Counted from the first letter of the stretch, positions 1 through 5,740 are shown. The stretch is 7,745 nucleotides of DNA from Candidatus Blautia intestinipullorum (GCA_019120475.1 DWVA01000286.1:1-7745), one strand, 5' to 3'. The notes: generated by a model from the sequence alone, not told the origin. Translations and numbers: made by a program.

Positions 1-62
1 GGGTTCGAACCCTGGACACCCTGATTAAGAGTCAGGTGCTCTGCCAGCTGAGCTAAAGACGC
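1..62 (-). tRNA. tRNA-Lys (anticodon CUU), 3' end cut by the window edge
   Basis: Read on the minus strand from position 62, the sequence folds as a tRNA. It has a 5' acceptor strand GCGTCTT, a D-arm with GCTC/GAGC stem, an anticodon stem CCTGA/TCAGG enclosing the loop CTCTTAA, a variable loop GTGTC, and a T-arm beginning CAGGG-TTCGAAC. The anticodon is CTT (plus-strand positions 27-29), which reads the lysine codon AAG. Only about the first 62 nucleotides are present. The rest of the T-stem, the 3' acceptor strand and any CCA lie left of the window. It has its own strong promoter about 40 nt upstream of the mature 5' end and may be the first gene of a tRNA cluster continuing leftward. Confidence 0.95.
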
Positions 63-110
63 AAATCTTTTGAAGCTTTTCTGTAAGCTTTATTTCTCAA
101 CGCAAGAGTC

Positions 111-139
111 ATTATACGAGACCATTCATCAAAAGTCAA
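111..139 (-). promoter_or_regulatory. Strong sigma-A-type promoter for tRNA-Lys
   Basis: On the minus strand there is a -35 box TTGACT (139-134), a 17-nt spacer and a perfect -10 box TATAAT (116-111). The expected transcription start is near position 104, leaving a leader of about 40 nt before the tRNA 5' end at 62. AT-rich sequence lies just upstream (140-180) and could act as an UP-like element. It sits only about 30 nt past the stop codon of the 54-aa gene, so the tRNA can be transcribed independently of that gene. Confidence 0.88.
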
Positions 140-167
140 GAAAAATTTTATATTTTTTTCAATTTTT

Positions 168-332
168 TTATTTTTCTTTTTTTACATCCTTCTTCATGGA
201 CATAGAATCCAGCATTTTCGCCAGTTCATCCGCGTTTTTCCGGATTTTTGTCAGACGAGCGTCCAGCTTGCGGTGATCGTAGCTGAACTGAGTCATCAGG
301 CTTCGTATCCTGCTGCCTTTTCTTGCCGCCAT
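168..332 (-). CDS. Small basic hypothetical protein, 54 aa
   Basis: This is an intact minus-strand frame of 54 codons from ATG (332-330) to TAA (170-168). A clean Shine-Dalgarno GGAGG lies 7 nt upstream of the ATG. The product begins MAARKGSRIRSL, has a heptad-like middle (LDARLTKIRKNADELAKML, about residues 23-41) suggesting one amphipathic helix, and ends in a lysine-rich tail (KKDVKKEK). It has no membrane segment or signal peptide, and I do not recognise the family. A TATAAT-like sequence at 431-426 could be its -10 box, but no convincing -35 accompanies it. The strong ribosome binding site, normal base composition and helix-like pattern argue for a real gene. The high positive charge would suit nucleic acid or ribosome binding, which is inference only. 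Confidence 0.62.
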   Translation of the reverse strand: MAARKGSRIRSLMTQFSYDHRKLDARLTKIRKNADELAKMLDSMSMKKDVKKEK

Positions 333-545
333 ACAAACGCCTCCAGATCCTTCCGGCCGGTCTTATGCTCCGTTTCATGCCGAAACGCCGCTTATTTCAC
401 CATCTTTGCCGTTTTTCTATACTATATTATATGAGGCCGCCGCAGGAATGACTGCTCCTTTTTCATCCGTTTTCGTCGACTTATCTTCCAGCCTACAATT
501 CTCATGCGTCACAAAGCAACACACAAGAATCCGATAAACAGGCGT

Positions 546-743
546 TTATAAAAATCCTCTGTTTTTTGCCTCTTCAATTAGTCTTGGTTGAATCAATGGA
601 TATGTCCAATTTTCTACTAAATCATCTGTAATCAAAATTTTCTTTATCTCACTATGTATTTCTTTAAAAGAAAATACTTTTGCAAAGAAAAGAATTCCAA
701 ACGTTTCATCATTAGTACTTTCGCTTACACTTCTATCATCTAT
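546..743 (-). CDS. Unrecognised 65-codon frame with ATA in the start position (rare start or start-lost gene)
   Basis: A minus-strand frame is open from the stop of the upstream gene (TGA, 767-765) to TAA (548-546). It contains no in-frame ATG, GTG or TTG near its beginning. A strong Shine-Dalgarno, AAGGAGG (758-752), is followed 8 nt later by ATA (743-741), exactly where a start codon is expected. From there 65 residues follow, beginning [M/I]DDRSVSEST and ending EEAKNRGFL. The residues look protein-like: a hydrophobic FGILFFAKVFSF run (about 15-26), then a charged amphipathic stretch. I recognise no family. Codon use is AT-rich like its upstream partner, which ends 21 nt before the ATA, so the two probably form one transcription unit. 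Alternatives are a start codon lost by mutation, or a different start (ATG at 739-737) followed by a one-base frameshift, since that frame stops after MIEV. Confidence 0.45.
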   Translation of the reverse strand: MDDRSVSESTNDETFGILFFAKVFSFKEIHSEIKKILITDDLVENWTYPLIQPRLIEEAKNRGFL

Positions 744-751
744 AAAGCGCT

Positions 752-758
752 CCTCCTT
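752..758 (-). promoter_or_regulatory. Shine-Dalgarno facing an ATA codon
   Basis: The minus-strand sequence AAGGAGG lies 6 nt after the TGA of the DRHyd-like gene. The distance from its last G to ATA at 743 is 8 nt, which is optimal. The nearest ATG (739) is 12 nt away, in another frame that closes after four codons. This site is the main reason to treat the downstream frame as a gene or a recently broken one. Confidence 0.6.
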
Positions 759-764
759 GTCAGT

Positions 765-1085
765 TCAATAGATAGGAAGTGAATTTCCTCTATATGCATA
801 ATGAAAAATAACTTCTTTCCCTTTACTTTTTGCAAACTCAATTTCTCTAGAAAATTGGTTTCCAATGTATCCTTGAATATCTACAACGTATATTGCATCG
901 GAGAGTTCGATCTTTCTATAATGCGCATTTTCAAGAGCAGCATGTTCCATTGGTGTAACATCCCGGTTATCTACATTATACACACATTGCAAAACATTCA
1001 TATTATGCTTTGTTTCTAACAGAAATACTATTCTTTGCATTTCTGTTTCAAATTTCATGCTTCCACATGTTGTAACTGTCTTCAT
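765..1085 (-). CDS. Nucleoside 2-deoxyribosyltransferase-like (DRHyd-type) protein, 106 aa
   Basis: The sequence matches my knowledge of short nucleoside 2-deoxyribosyltransferase-like proteins found in phages and bacterial accessory regions. It has an N-terminal beta strand and turn TVTTCGSMKF (3-12), a middle AHYRKIELSDAIYVVDI (54-70), GYIG (72-75) and REIEFAKSKGKEVIF (80-94). In this fold these build a Rossmann-like pocket for a nucleoside or nucleotide, and family members cleave or exchange the N-glycosidic bond. The actual substrate cannot be read from the sequence. About 100-110 residues is normal for the short form, so the gene looks complete. The start ATG (1085-1083) is supported by GAGGAG 4 nt upstream. 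The protein is probably cytoplasmic. It stands after the trmB terminator, so it needs its own promoter, and it is followed directly by the ATA-start frame. Its AT-rich codon use differs from trmB and the ATPase genes, suggesting acquisition by transfer. Confidence 0.75.
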   Translation of the reverse strand: MKTVTTCGSMKFETEMQRIVFLLETKHNMNVLQCVYNVDNRDVTPMEHAALENAHYRKIELSDAIYVVDIQGYIGNQFSREIEFAKSKGKEVIFHYAYRGNSLPIY

Positions 1086-1115
1086 CCTTCTCCTCGCTCA
1101 ATTTCGATTTGATAC

Positions 1116-1145
1116 TTTATCATTTCCGTCCTATCATAATTCCAA
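1116..1145 (-). promoter_or_regulatory. Weak candidate promoter for the DRHyd-like gene
   Basis: On the minus strand, TTGGAA (1145-1140) and GATAAA (1121-1116) are separated by 18 nt, each with four matches to the sigma-A consensus. It would start transcription about 25 nt before the ATG at 1085. A small inverted repeat, TTCCA-N6-TGGAA (1140-1155), overlaps the -35 and could be an operator. A promoter is needed here because the trmB terminator lies immediately upstream, but this assignment is tentative. Confidence 0.28.
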
Positions 1146-1199
1146 AATCATGGAAACGGCGAATTTTACTATTGATGACAAATCGATCGCTACACGGTT

Positions 1200-1225
1200 A
1201 AAAAAACCGGGGACAAAGTCCCCGG
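1200..1225 (-). terminator. Rho-independent terminator of trmB
   Basis: On the minus strand an 8-bp perfect stem CCGGGGAC/GTCCCCGG with a TTT loop (1225-1207) is followed by seven T residues (1206-1200). It begins 24 nt past the trmB stop codon. The GC-rich stem and U-run make it a strong intrinsic terminator for leftward transcription. It separates trmB from the AT-rich islet. In the plus direction no U-run follows the stem, so it is not bidirectional. Confidence 0.93.
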
Positions 1226-1248
1226 AGCGTCAGCCTTTCTCTTTATTT

Positions 1249-1911
1249 TTAGATTTGTTTCTGCCGGCATATCAGCTTACAGATAGGATTTCCCATGGAT
1301 GAAAACTTTTCTTCGTATTCTGTCATAACATTTCCCTCCATCATCTCCGGCTGGTTATGGAGATCAAAAGTGCTTTCCAGAAGTTCCCAGCCCTGTTCTT
1401 TTACTTCTTCCAGAGAAAATTCAAACAATTCTCTGTTGTCTGTTTTAAATTCTACTTTCCCGTTCCGGACAAGTATCTTCTCATAACGCGAAAGGAACTG
1501 CCTGGAAGTAAGGCGGCGTTTTGCATGACGGGCTTTTGGCCAGGGATCGGAAAAGTTGAGATAAATCTTCTCCACTTCTCCTTTTTCAAACACCTGCGGA
1601 AGTTCTCTGGCGTCCATTCTCATAAACAGCAGGTTCCTCAGCTCTTCTCCTTTTTCCTCCAGTTCTTCACGTTTCTGCAGAGCCCGCAGCAGGACGCTGT
1701 CATACATCTCGATCCCCACATAGTTTATTTCCGGATGCAGCCTCGCCATATCCATAAGGAAACGGCCTTTTCCCATTCCAACCTCAATATGGACAGGCTG
1801 TTTCCGCGGGAAACACTCCGCCCATTTCCCTTTTTGATTTTCCGGCTGCTGTACCACATAAGGGCTTTCCAGTATCGCGTCTTTCGCTCCCGGTATATTT
1901 CTTAATCTCAT
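1249..1911 (-). CDS. trmB: tRNA (guanine-N7-)-methyltransferase TrmB
   Basis: TrmB transfers a methyl group from S-adenosylmethionine to N7 of G46 in the variable loop of tRNAs, in the cytoplasm. The 220-aa product has the family hallmarks in order. The SAM-binding motif I is HIEVGMGKGRF (41-51), with GIE (66-68) at the end of the second strand. The signature NFSDPWPKARHAKRRL (119-134) carries the conserved Asp122 and basic residues for tRNA binding. The C-terminal TDNRELF (157-163) and TEYEEKF (197-203) motifs follow. The length is typical, and no key residue appears missing. The start is set by AGGAGG 5 nt before the ATG at 1911. A promoter lies about 175 nt upstream and a strong terminator follows, so it appears monocistronic. 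It is divergent from the ATPase operon. Clustering with a tRNA gene on the same strand is suggestive but probably incidental. Confidence 0.97.
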   Translation of the reverse strand: MRLRNIPGAKDAILESPYVVQQPENQKGKWAECFPRKQPVHIEVGMGKGRFLMDMARLHPEINYVGIEMYDSVLLRALQKREELEEKGEELRNLLFMRMDARELPQVFEKGEVEKIYLNFSDPWPKARHAKRRLTSRQFLSRYEKILVRNGKVEFKTDNRELFEFSLEEVKEQGWELLESTFDLHNQPEMMEGNVMTEYEEKFSSMGNPICKLICRQKQI

Positions 1912-2086
1912 ATATTCCTCCTGATTTCCGTTTGATCATTAATTTTCTTTTCTGTTTTCTCCCGCCGGATTTCTGCAAACGGCATTATCGTACAGCATGA
2001 ACAAAATCCCTATCCCGAAACCGGCTCTCCCCCTTATATCTTCATGGATGAAAACATTTTTTATTATCCCCTAATACACCAACGCT

Positions 2087-2115
2087 ATCATACCTCTTTT
2101 CTCATTGTCAGGCAA
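2087..2115 (-). promoter_or_regulatory. Sigma-A-type promoter for trmB
   Basis: The minus strand has a -35 box TTGCCT (2115-2110), exactly 17 nt of spacer, and a -10 box TATGAT (2092-2087). Transcription would start near 2080, giving trmB a leader of about 170 nt. No better-spaced pair was seen closer to the gene. Confidence 0.6.
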
Positions 2116-2249
2116 GCAAAACCCGGGAGTCCCCTCTGTTTCATCTGTTGTCCGTCTCTCTTTCCTTCTTTTCGGCCGCTTTTTCAAATATATATACAAT
2201 TAAAACAATTTAACTGTAAAACATTCCCCAAAAATTGTATCTTTTTAAG

Positions 2250-2278
2250 TGGTAATTTTTTAACAAAAGGTGTATCAT
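2250..2278 (+). promoter_or_regulatory. Weak candidate promoter of the V/A-ATPase operon
   Basis: TATCAT (2273-2278) is the best -10-like box upstream of atpH. With a 17-nt spacer, the -35 position holds TGGTAA (2250-2255), which matches the consensus poorly. A long AT-rich tract lies upstream (about 2181-2250). The operon must start in this divergent region because trmB reads away on the other strand, but the exact promoter is uncertain. The -10 candidate is half of a 12-bp palindrome. Confidence 0.28.
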
Positions 2279-2284
2279 ATGATA
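2273..2284. promoter_or_regulatory. 12-bp perfect palindrome TATCATATGATA before atpH
   Basis: The sequence equals its own reverse complement. It lies 35 nt before the atpH ATG and overlaps the candidate -10 box, a position that suits a repressor operator. A palindrome of this size could also occur by chance once or twice in a window of this length, so the functional reading is weak. Confidence 0.25.
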
Positions 2285-2319
2285 AAGTTCCTAAAATACC
2301 AGTTAAAAGGAGTGTGAAT

Positions 2320-2631
2320 ATGGAACAAATACTCAATAAATTGTCCGAAATAGAAATTACTGCCCGACGTATTATGGATGATGCCGACAGGACAAAGGCC
2401 GCGCTTTCCGCCGAGGCGGAACAGCAGTGCAAGGCCTTTGACGCAGAGCTGGAGCAGGATACCAATAAAAAGATAGAAGAACTGCGCAGCAGTCTGGAGG
2501 AAAAGAAAAACACTGAATTGGAATCCCTCAGGCAGAGCATGGAAACCGCGCTCAGAGAACTGGACGTCTATTACAGCCAAAATCAGGAAAAACTGTCGGA
2601 AGAACTGTTTCACAAACTTCTGGAAGGCTGA
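2320..2631 (+). CDS. atpH: V/A-type ATPase peripheral stalk subunit H (G-type, NtpF-like)
   Basis: This 103-aa protein is almost entirely charged and helical (MEQILNKLSEIEITARRIMD at the start, then repeated Glu/Lys/Ala/Leu stretches). That is the pattern of the coiled-coil G/H subunit, which pairs with subunit E to make the peripheral stalk that holds the catalytic head against rotation. It has no membrane segment. The length fits the AhaH/NtpF family (about 85-110 aa). The start is set by AAAGGAG seven nt before ATG 2320. The open frame extends further upstream but without coding character or a ribosome binding site. It is the first gene of the operon and ends 17 nt before atpC. Coiled-coil subunits have low sequence identity, so the assignment rests on both composition and context. 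Confidence 0.87.
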   Translation: MEQILNKLSEIEITARRIMDDADRTKAALSAEAEQQCKAFDAELEQDTNKKIEELRSSLEEKKNTELESLRQSMETALRELDVYYSQNQEKLSEELFHKLLEG

Positions 2632-2648
2632 AGGAGGTGTAGCAAGAA

Positions 2649-3692
2649 ATGGGGACTCTCCTTTCTTACAGCGGAATCTCCGCAAAGATCCGCGCCATGC
2701 AGAGTAAGCTGATCACAGATGAACAGTTCCAGGAAATCGTGCAGCTTCCCAGCGTTCCCCAGGTAGCCGCTTACCTGAAACGGACTCAGGAATACGGAAA
2801 AGCCTGGGCTTCTCTGGACGAGAACACCCTTCACCGGGGACAGATCGAAAAATTGCTGAAAACTTCTATTTTCTCCAATTTTTCCAGGATCTATCAGTTC
2901 GCCAACGCTGGACAGAGAAAATTTCTGGAGCTGTATTCCAAACGGTACGAGATTCGTGTCCTAAAGGAAGTCATGACAAATCTTTTTGATCACCGGAATA
3001 CGGATCCTGTGGATATCTCCCCTTACCGCGAATTTTTCCGGAAACATTCCAAACTGGATGTAGACCGGCTCGCCGCCTGTACCACAATGGAAGAATTCAT
3101 CAGCGCGCTGAAGGGAAATGAATTTTATCAGCCTCTGTCCAAAATCCAGAATCACGAAAGCGCCCTGCTTTTTGACTATGGTATGGCCTTGGATCTTTAC
3201 TATTTTTCACAGATCTGGAATGTGCGCAAAAAACTTTTTTCCGGAAATGACCTGAAAGAGATCACCAAAGCATACGGGGAAAAATTCGATATGCTGAATC
3301 TTCAGTTTATATTCCGGTCCAAGCGTTTTTTCCGCATGGCCCCGGCAGACATCTACGCTCTGCTGATTCCTATGACATATAAGCTCAAAAAAGAGGAAAT
3401 CCATGATCTGGTAGAATCCTCCTCTTATGAGGATGCAAGAAAAATGTTCCGGAGAACCTATTACGGTAAGAAATATGATTATCTGTCCGCTCACAACCTG
3501 GAGGAATTTTACAATCATATGCTTAGAACGACCCTGGAAAAAGAGGCCCGGAAGGATCCCTATTCTGTAGCGGTCCTCTATTCTTACCTGTATCACAAGG
3601 AACATGAAGTCAACCGTCTGACCATCGCCATTGAGTGCGTACGGTACGGCGTGGCTGCAGATGAAGCGCTGCAGTATATTCGCAGCAATTAA
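2649..3692 (+). CDS. atpC: V/A-type ATPase subunit C (collar subunit, eukaryotic d homologue)
   Basis: This 347-aa soluble, mainly helical protein of the V-ATPase AC39/subunit C family begins MGTLLSYSGISAKIRAMQSK, a typical N-terminus for bacterial NtpC. The family caps the cytoplasmic face of the rotor ring and connects the K-ring to the central stalk (subunits D and F). Tyrosine- and phenylalanine-rich helices such as SRIYQFANAGQRKFLELYSK (78-97) and the late segment PYSVAVLYSYLYHKEHEVNR (303-322) are characteristic. The length matches the family (about 330-350 aa). AAGGAGG (2631-2637) stands 11 nt before the ATG, a slightly long spacing. It follows atpH by 17 nt and precedes atpI by 18 nt. 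Its place before atpI differs from the Enterococcus hirae order, where ntpC comes after ntpE. Confidence 0.93.
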   Translation: MGTLLSYSGISAKIRAMQSKLITDEQFQEIVQLPSVPQVAAYLKRTQEYGKAWASLDENTLHRGQIEKLLKTSIFSNFSRIYQFANAGQRKFLELYSKRYEIRVLKEVMTNLFDHRNTDPVDISPYREFFRKHSKLDVDRLAACTTMEEFISALKGNEFYQPLSKIQNHESALLFDYGMALDLYYFSQIWNVRKKLFSGNDLKEITKAYGEKFDMLNLQFIFRSKRFFRMAPADIYALLIPMTYKLKKEEIHDLVESSSYEDARKMFRRTYYGKKYDYLSAHNLEEFYNHMLRTTLEKEARKDPYSVAVLYSYLYHKEHEVNRLTIAIECVRYGVAADEALQYIRSN

Positions 3693-3698
3693 CAACCC

Positions 3699-3703
3699 GG
3701 AGG
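3699..3703 (+). promoter_or_regulatory. Ribosome binding site that selects the GTG start of atpI
   Basis: GGAGG lies 7 nt before GTG at 3711 and 19 nt before the next in-frame ATG at 3723. The spacing clearly favours the GTG start, giving an N-terminus M-I-E-K-M-K-F. Confidence 0.75.
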
Positions 3704-3710
3704 TAACATC

Positions 3711-5663
3711 GTGATTGAGAAAATGAAATTTTTAAGCATCACCGGGCCAAAGGCGGATATTGACAGAATGACGGAGCAATATCTTTCCAAATATGAAATT
3801 CACCTGGAAAACGCCCTGTCAGAACTTACGGAAGTGGCTAATCTGTCACCGTTTTTGGAAATCAACCCCTACAAGGAAGCGCTGAATACCATCAACAGCT
3901 TCTATGAACAACTGGAAGAACCGGAGAAAACACCGCCCCGGCCTATGGATACCGAGGAGGCTGTCACCGCTATCCGCCGGATCCAGAAGGAATCCGCCGA
4001 ACTGGCCGCCGAACATGACAGGCTGGCCGCCGAACACGCGGAAATGGTAGATTCCCTGAAGATCATCCGCCCCTTCCGGAATCTGGATTATGACGTATCC
4101 GAAATTCTGAGTTTCCGTTATATTCATTACCGTTTCGGACGGATTGAAAAACAGTATCTTCAGAAATTCGAAAAATACATCTACGAAAATCTGGACACTA
4201 TTTTCATCAAATGCGGCGAGGACGAGCAATATGTATACGGGGTTTATTTCGTCCCCAGGCATCTTGCCCACAAAGTGCATGCAGTTTACTCCTCCATGCA
4301 CTTTGAACAGATCTTCGTTCCGGACAGCTATACCGGAACCGCCAAGGAGGCTTTCGCCCAGCTTGACAGAAGGCACCAGGAAATCCACGCGGGACTGAAC
4401 GCCAACAAGGAGGCGGCGTACAGGTTTCTGGAAAAAAACAAGGAGGATATCATCTCCGCCAAAGCGGCTCTTGACGCCTGCTCTTCCAGTTTTGATATCC
4501 GCAGGCTGGCGGCCTGCACTCCCGGAGATAATAATACATTTTACATTTTGTGCGGATGGATGACGGAAAAGGACGCTCTGGCATTCCAGAACGATATCAA
4601 AAATGACGAAAAGATCTTCTGTCTCATTGATGACCAGCAGCTTCCCGCCCGGCAGAAAGCTCCCACGAAACTGAAAAACCCCAAGCTTTTCAAGCCTTTT
4701 GAGATGTATGTAAAAATGTACGGTCTTCCCGCCTACAATGAGATGGATCCCACCTGGTTCGTGGCGATCACTTATTCTCTCATTTTCGGCGCCATGTTCG
4801 GAGACGTGGGACAGGGACTTCTTCTCTTTCTCGGAGGACTGTTCCTGTATAAGAAAAAGAAACTTGATCTGGCAGGCATCATAAGCTGCGCTGGAATTTT
4901 TTCCATCTTCTTCGGATTTATGTACGGCAGCTTTTTCGGGTTTGAAGATATTCTTCCCGCCATATGGCTGAAGCCCATGACCGCTATGATGGACGTTCCT
5001 CTGGTGGGCCGCCTCAACGCTGTCTTCGTGATCGCCATTGGATTCGGAATGTTTATCATACTGACTTGTATGGTATTTAACATCATCAATTCCATCCGGA
5101 ACCACGATCCGGAAAAGACCTGGTTCGACAGCAACGCCGTAGCCGGCCTTGTATTTTACGGTTCCATTGTCCTCACGGCCGGCCTGTTCGTCTCCGGAAA
5201 GAAACTTCCCGCAGCGGCTGTGCTGGCGGTAATGTTTCTCGTACCGCTTATTTTAATGTTTCTGAAGGAGCCTCTTACCAATATGGTGGAGAAGAAGGCA
5301 AAAATTTTTCCGGAACAAAAGGGCATGTTTTTTGTTCAGAGCTTTTTTGAACTTTTTGAAGTGCTGCTCAGCTATCTTTCCAACACGCTTTCCTTCCTGC
5401 GTATCGGCGCTTTTGCTGTCAGCCACGCGGCCATGATGGAGGTAGTCCTGATGCTGGCGGGAGCCGCGGAAGGAGGAAGCCCGAACTGGATCGTGATCGT
5501 TTTCGGAAACCTGTTTGTCTGCGCTATGGAAGGTCTGATCGTAGGCATTCAGGTACTGCGTTTGGAATATTACGAAATTTTCAGCCGTTTTTATTCCGGC
5601 AGCGGACGGGAATTTCATCCGTTTATGAAATATCGTCCCCAGAGCCGCCAGAACCGCTCTTAG
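3711..5663 (+). CDS. atpI: V/A-type ATPase subunit I (membrane stator, subunit a homologue)
   Basis: This 650-aa protein has the two-part structure of the family. A cytoplasmic N-terminal domain (about 1-345), with coiled-coil runs near 85-115 and 205-260, binds the peripheral stalks. A membrane domain follows (about 350-615) with seven or eight hydrophobic segments. The conserved entry motif PTWFVAITYSLIFGAMFGD spans 347-365. Arg564 in LSFLRIGAFAVSHAAM, and Arg617 in VLRLEYYEIF, correspond to the two essential stator arginines next to the ion half-channels. They face the glutamate of the K ring during ion transfer. The C-terminus has the usual FSRFYSGSGREFHPF (624-638). Length and motifs look complete. 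The start is GTG. It is followed by a 77-nt gap with a hairpin before atpK. Confidence 0.97.
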   Translation: MIEKMKFLSITGPKADIDRMTEQYLSKYEIHLENALSELTEVANLSPFLEINPYKEALNTINSFYEQLEEPEKTPPRPMDTEEAVTAIRRIQKESAELAAEHDRLAAEHAEMVDSLKIIRPFRNLDYDVSEILSFRYIHYRFGRIEKQYLQKFEKYIYENLDTIFIKCGEDEQYVYGVYFVPRHLAHKVHAVYSSMHFEQIFVPDSYTGTAKEAFAQLDRRHQEIHAGLNANKEAAYRFLEKNKEDIISAKAALDACSSSFDIRRLAACTPGDNNTFYILCGWMTEKDALAFQNDIKNDEKIFCLIDDQQLPARQKAPTKLKNPKLFKPFEMYVKMYGLPAYNEMDPTWFVAITYSLIFGAMFGDVGQGLLLFLGGLFLYKKKKLDLAGIISCAGIFSIFFGFMYGSFFGFEDILPAIWLKPMTAMMDVPLVGRLNAVFVIAIGFGMFIILTCMVFNIINSIRNHDPEKTWFDSNAVAGLVFYGSIVLTAGLFVSGKKLPAAAVLAVMFLVPLILMFLKEPLTNMVEKKAKIFPEQKGMFFVQSFFELFEVLLSYLSNTLSFLRIGAFAVSHAAMMEVVLMLAGAAEGGSPNWIVIVFGNLFVCAMEGLIVGIQVLRLEYYEIFSRFYSGSGREFHPFMKYRPQSRQNRS

Positions 5664-5677
5664 GCTGTTCCTACAGT

Positions 5678-5700
5678 GGCCTGCTCCGATACGGCGGGCC
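5678..5700 (+). other. Intercistronic hairpin between atpI and atpK
   Basis: GGCCTGC (5678-5684) can pair with GCGGGCC (5694-5700) around a 9-nt loop, making a 7-bp stem with one U-G wobble. It starts 14 nt after the atpI stop. No U-run follows, so it is unlikely to be a terminator. A mild attenuator, or a structure that stabilises or processes the downstream mRNA, is more plausible. Confidence 0.4.
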
Positions 5701-5705
5701 TCAAG

Positions 5706-5726
5706 ATATAATTTTCATATAATTTC
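5706..5726 (+). repeat. AT-rich tandem repeat just upstream of the atpK ribosome binding site
   Basis: ATATAATTTTC (5706-5716) is followed directly by ATATAATTTC (5717-5726), and this abuts the Shine-Dalgarno AGGAGG (5727-5732). The copies include two TATAAT hexamers (5707-5712 and 5718-5723), but no -35 box stands at a suitable distance. An unstructured AU-rich leader that raises translation of the ring subunit is therefore a better reading than a promoter. Confidence 0.5.
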
Positions 5727-5740
5727 AGGAGGATATCACC

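Larger units (their letters stand above)
1912..2319. other. Divergent intergenic region between trmB and the ATPase operon
   Basis: These 408 bases hold the trmB ribosome binding site (1917-1922), an approximately 170-nt trmB leader, the trmB promoter (2087-2115), a pyrimidine-rich stretch on the plus strand (about 2130-2180), and a very AT-rich block (about 2181-2300) in front of atpH. The plus frame of atpH stays open upstream to 2044. However, the well-placed Shine-Dalgarno and the family length both put the start at 2320, so I do not regard the upstream part as coding. No structured riboswitch or T-box could be recognised by eye in the trmB leader. Confidence 0.6.

Noticed and set aside
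333..545. Possible further gene or RNA between the 54-aa gene and the ATA-start frame
   Set aside because: Both strands were read. I found only short frames without ribosome binding sites, a lone TATAAT at 431-426 and a small CCGGCCGG palindrome, and nothing that supports a feature.
765..767. Selenocysteine recoding of the TGA ending the DRHyd-like gene
   Set aside because: Family members normally end at this length, no clear SECIS-like hairpin follows, and a Shine-Dalgarno for a new gene starts just after the TGA.
1357..1905. A 182-codon plus-strand frame opposite trmB
   Set aside because: It is phenylalanine-rich, unlike a real protein, and covers the conserved trmB motifs on the other strand.
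1939..1998. A 19-codon minus-strand frame in the trmB leader, a possible leader peptide
   Set aside because: Only a weak purine stretch precedes its ATG and it shows no run of regulatory codons or attenuator hairpins.
1294..2055. A shared 13-nt word CATGGATGAAAAC near the trmB 3' end and in the trmB leader
   Set aside because: One exact 13-mer repeat is expected by chance in a window of this length, and no flanking similarity was seen.
2044..2319. Upstream extension of the atpH frame by 92 codons
   Set aside because: No ribosome binding site at its front, composition like intergenic DNA, and the atpH start at 2320 has a good Shine-Dalgarno and gives the family length.
3846..5105. A 419-codon open frame on the minus strand opposite atpI
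   Set aside because: It lies wholly inside the well-supported atpI gene, its translation is histidine- and glycine-rich without family features, and it has no ribosome binding site context of note. It is a shadow caused by the codon pattern of atpI.
5707..5723. Two TATAAT hexamers as an internal promoter for atpK
   Set aside because: At 17-nt spacing the -35 positions read CTCCGA and CGGGCC, which do not resemble TTGACA, and no extended -10 is present. I read the repeat as a leader element instead, but this needs transcript data.
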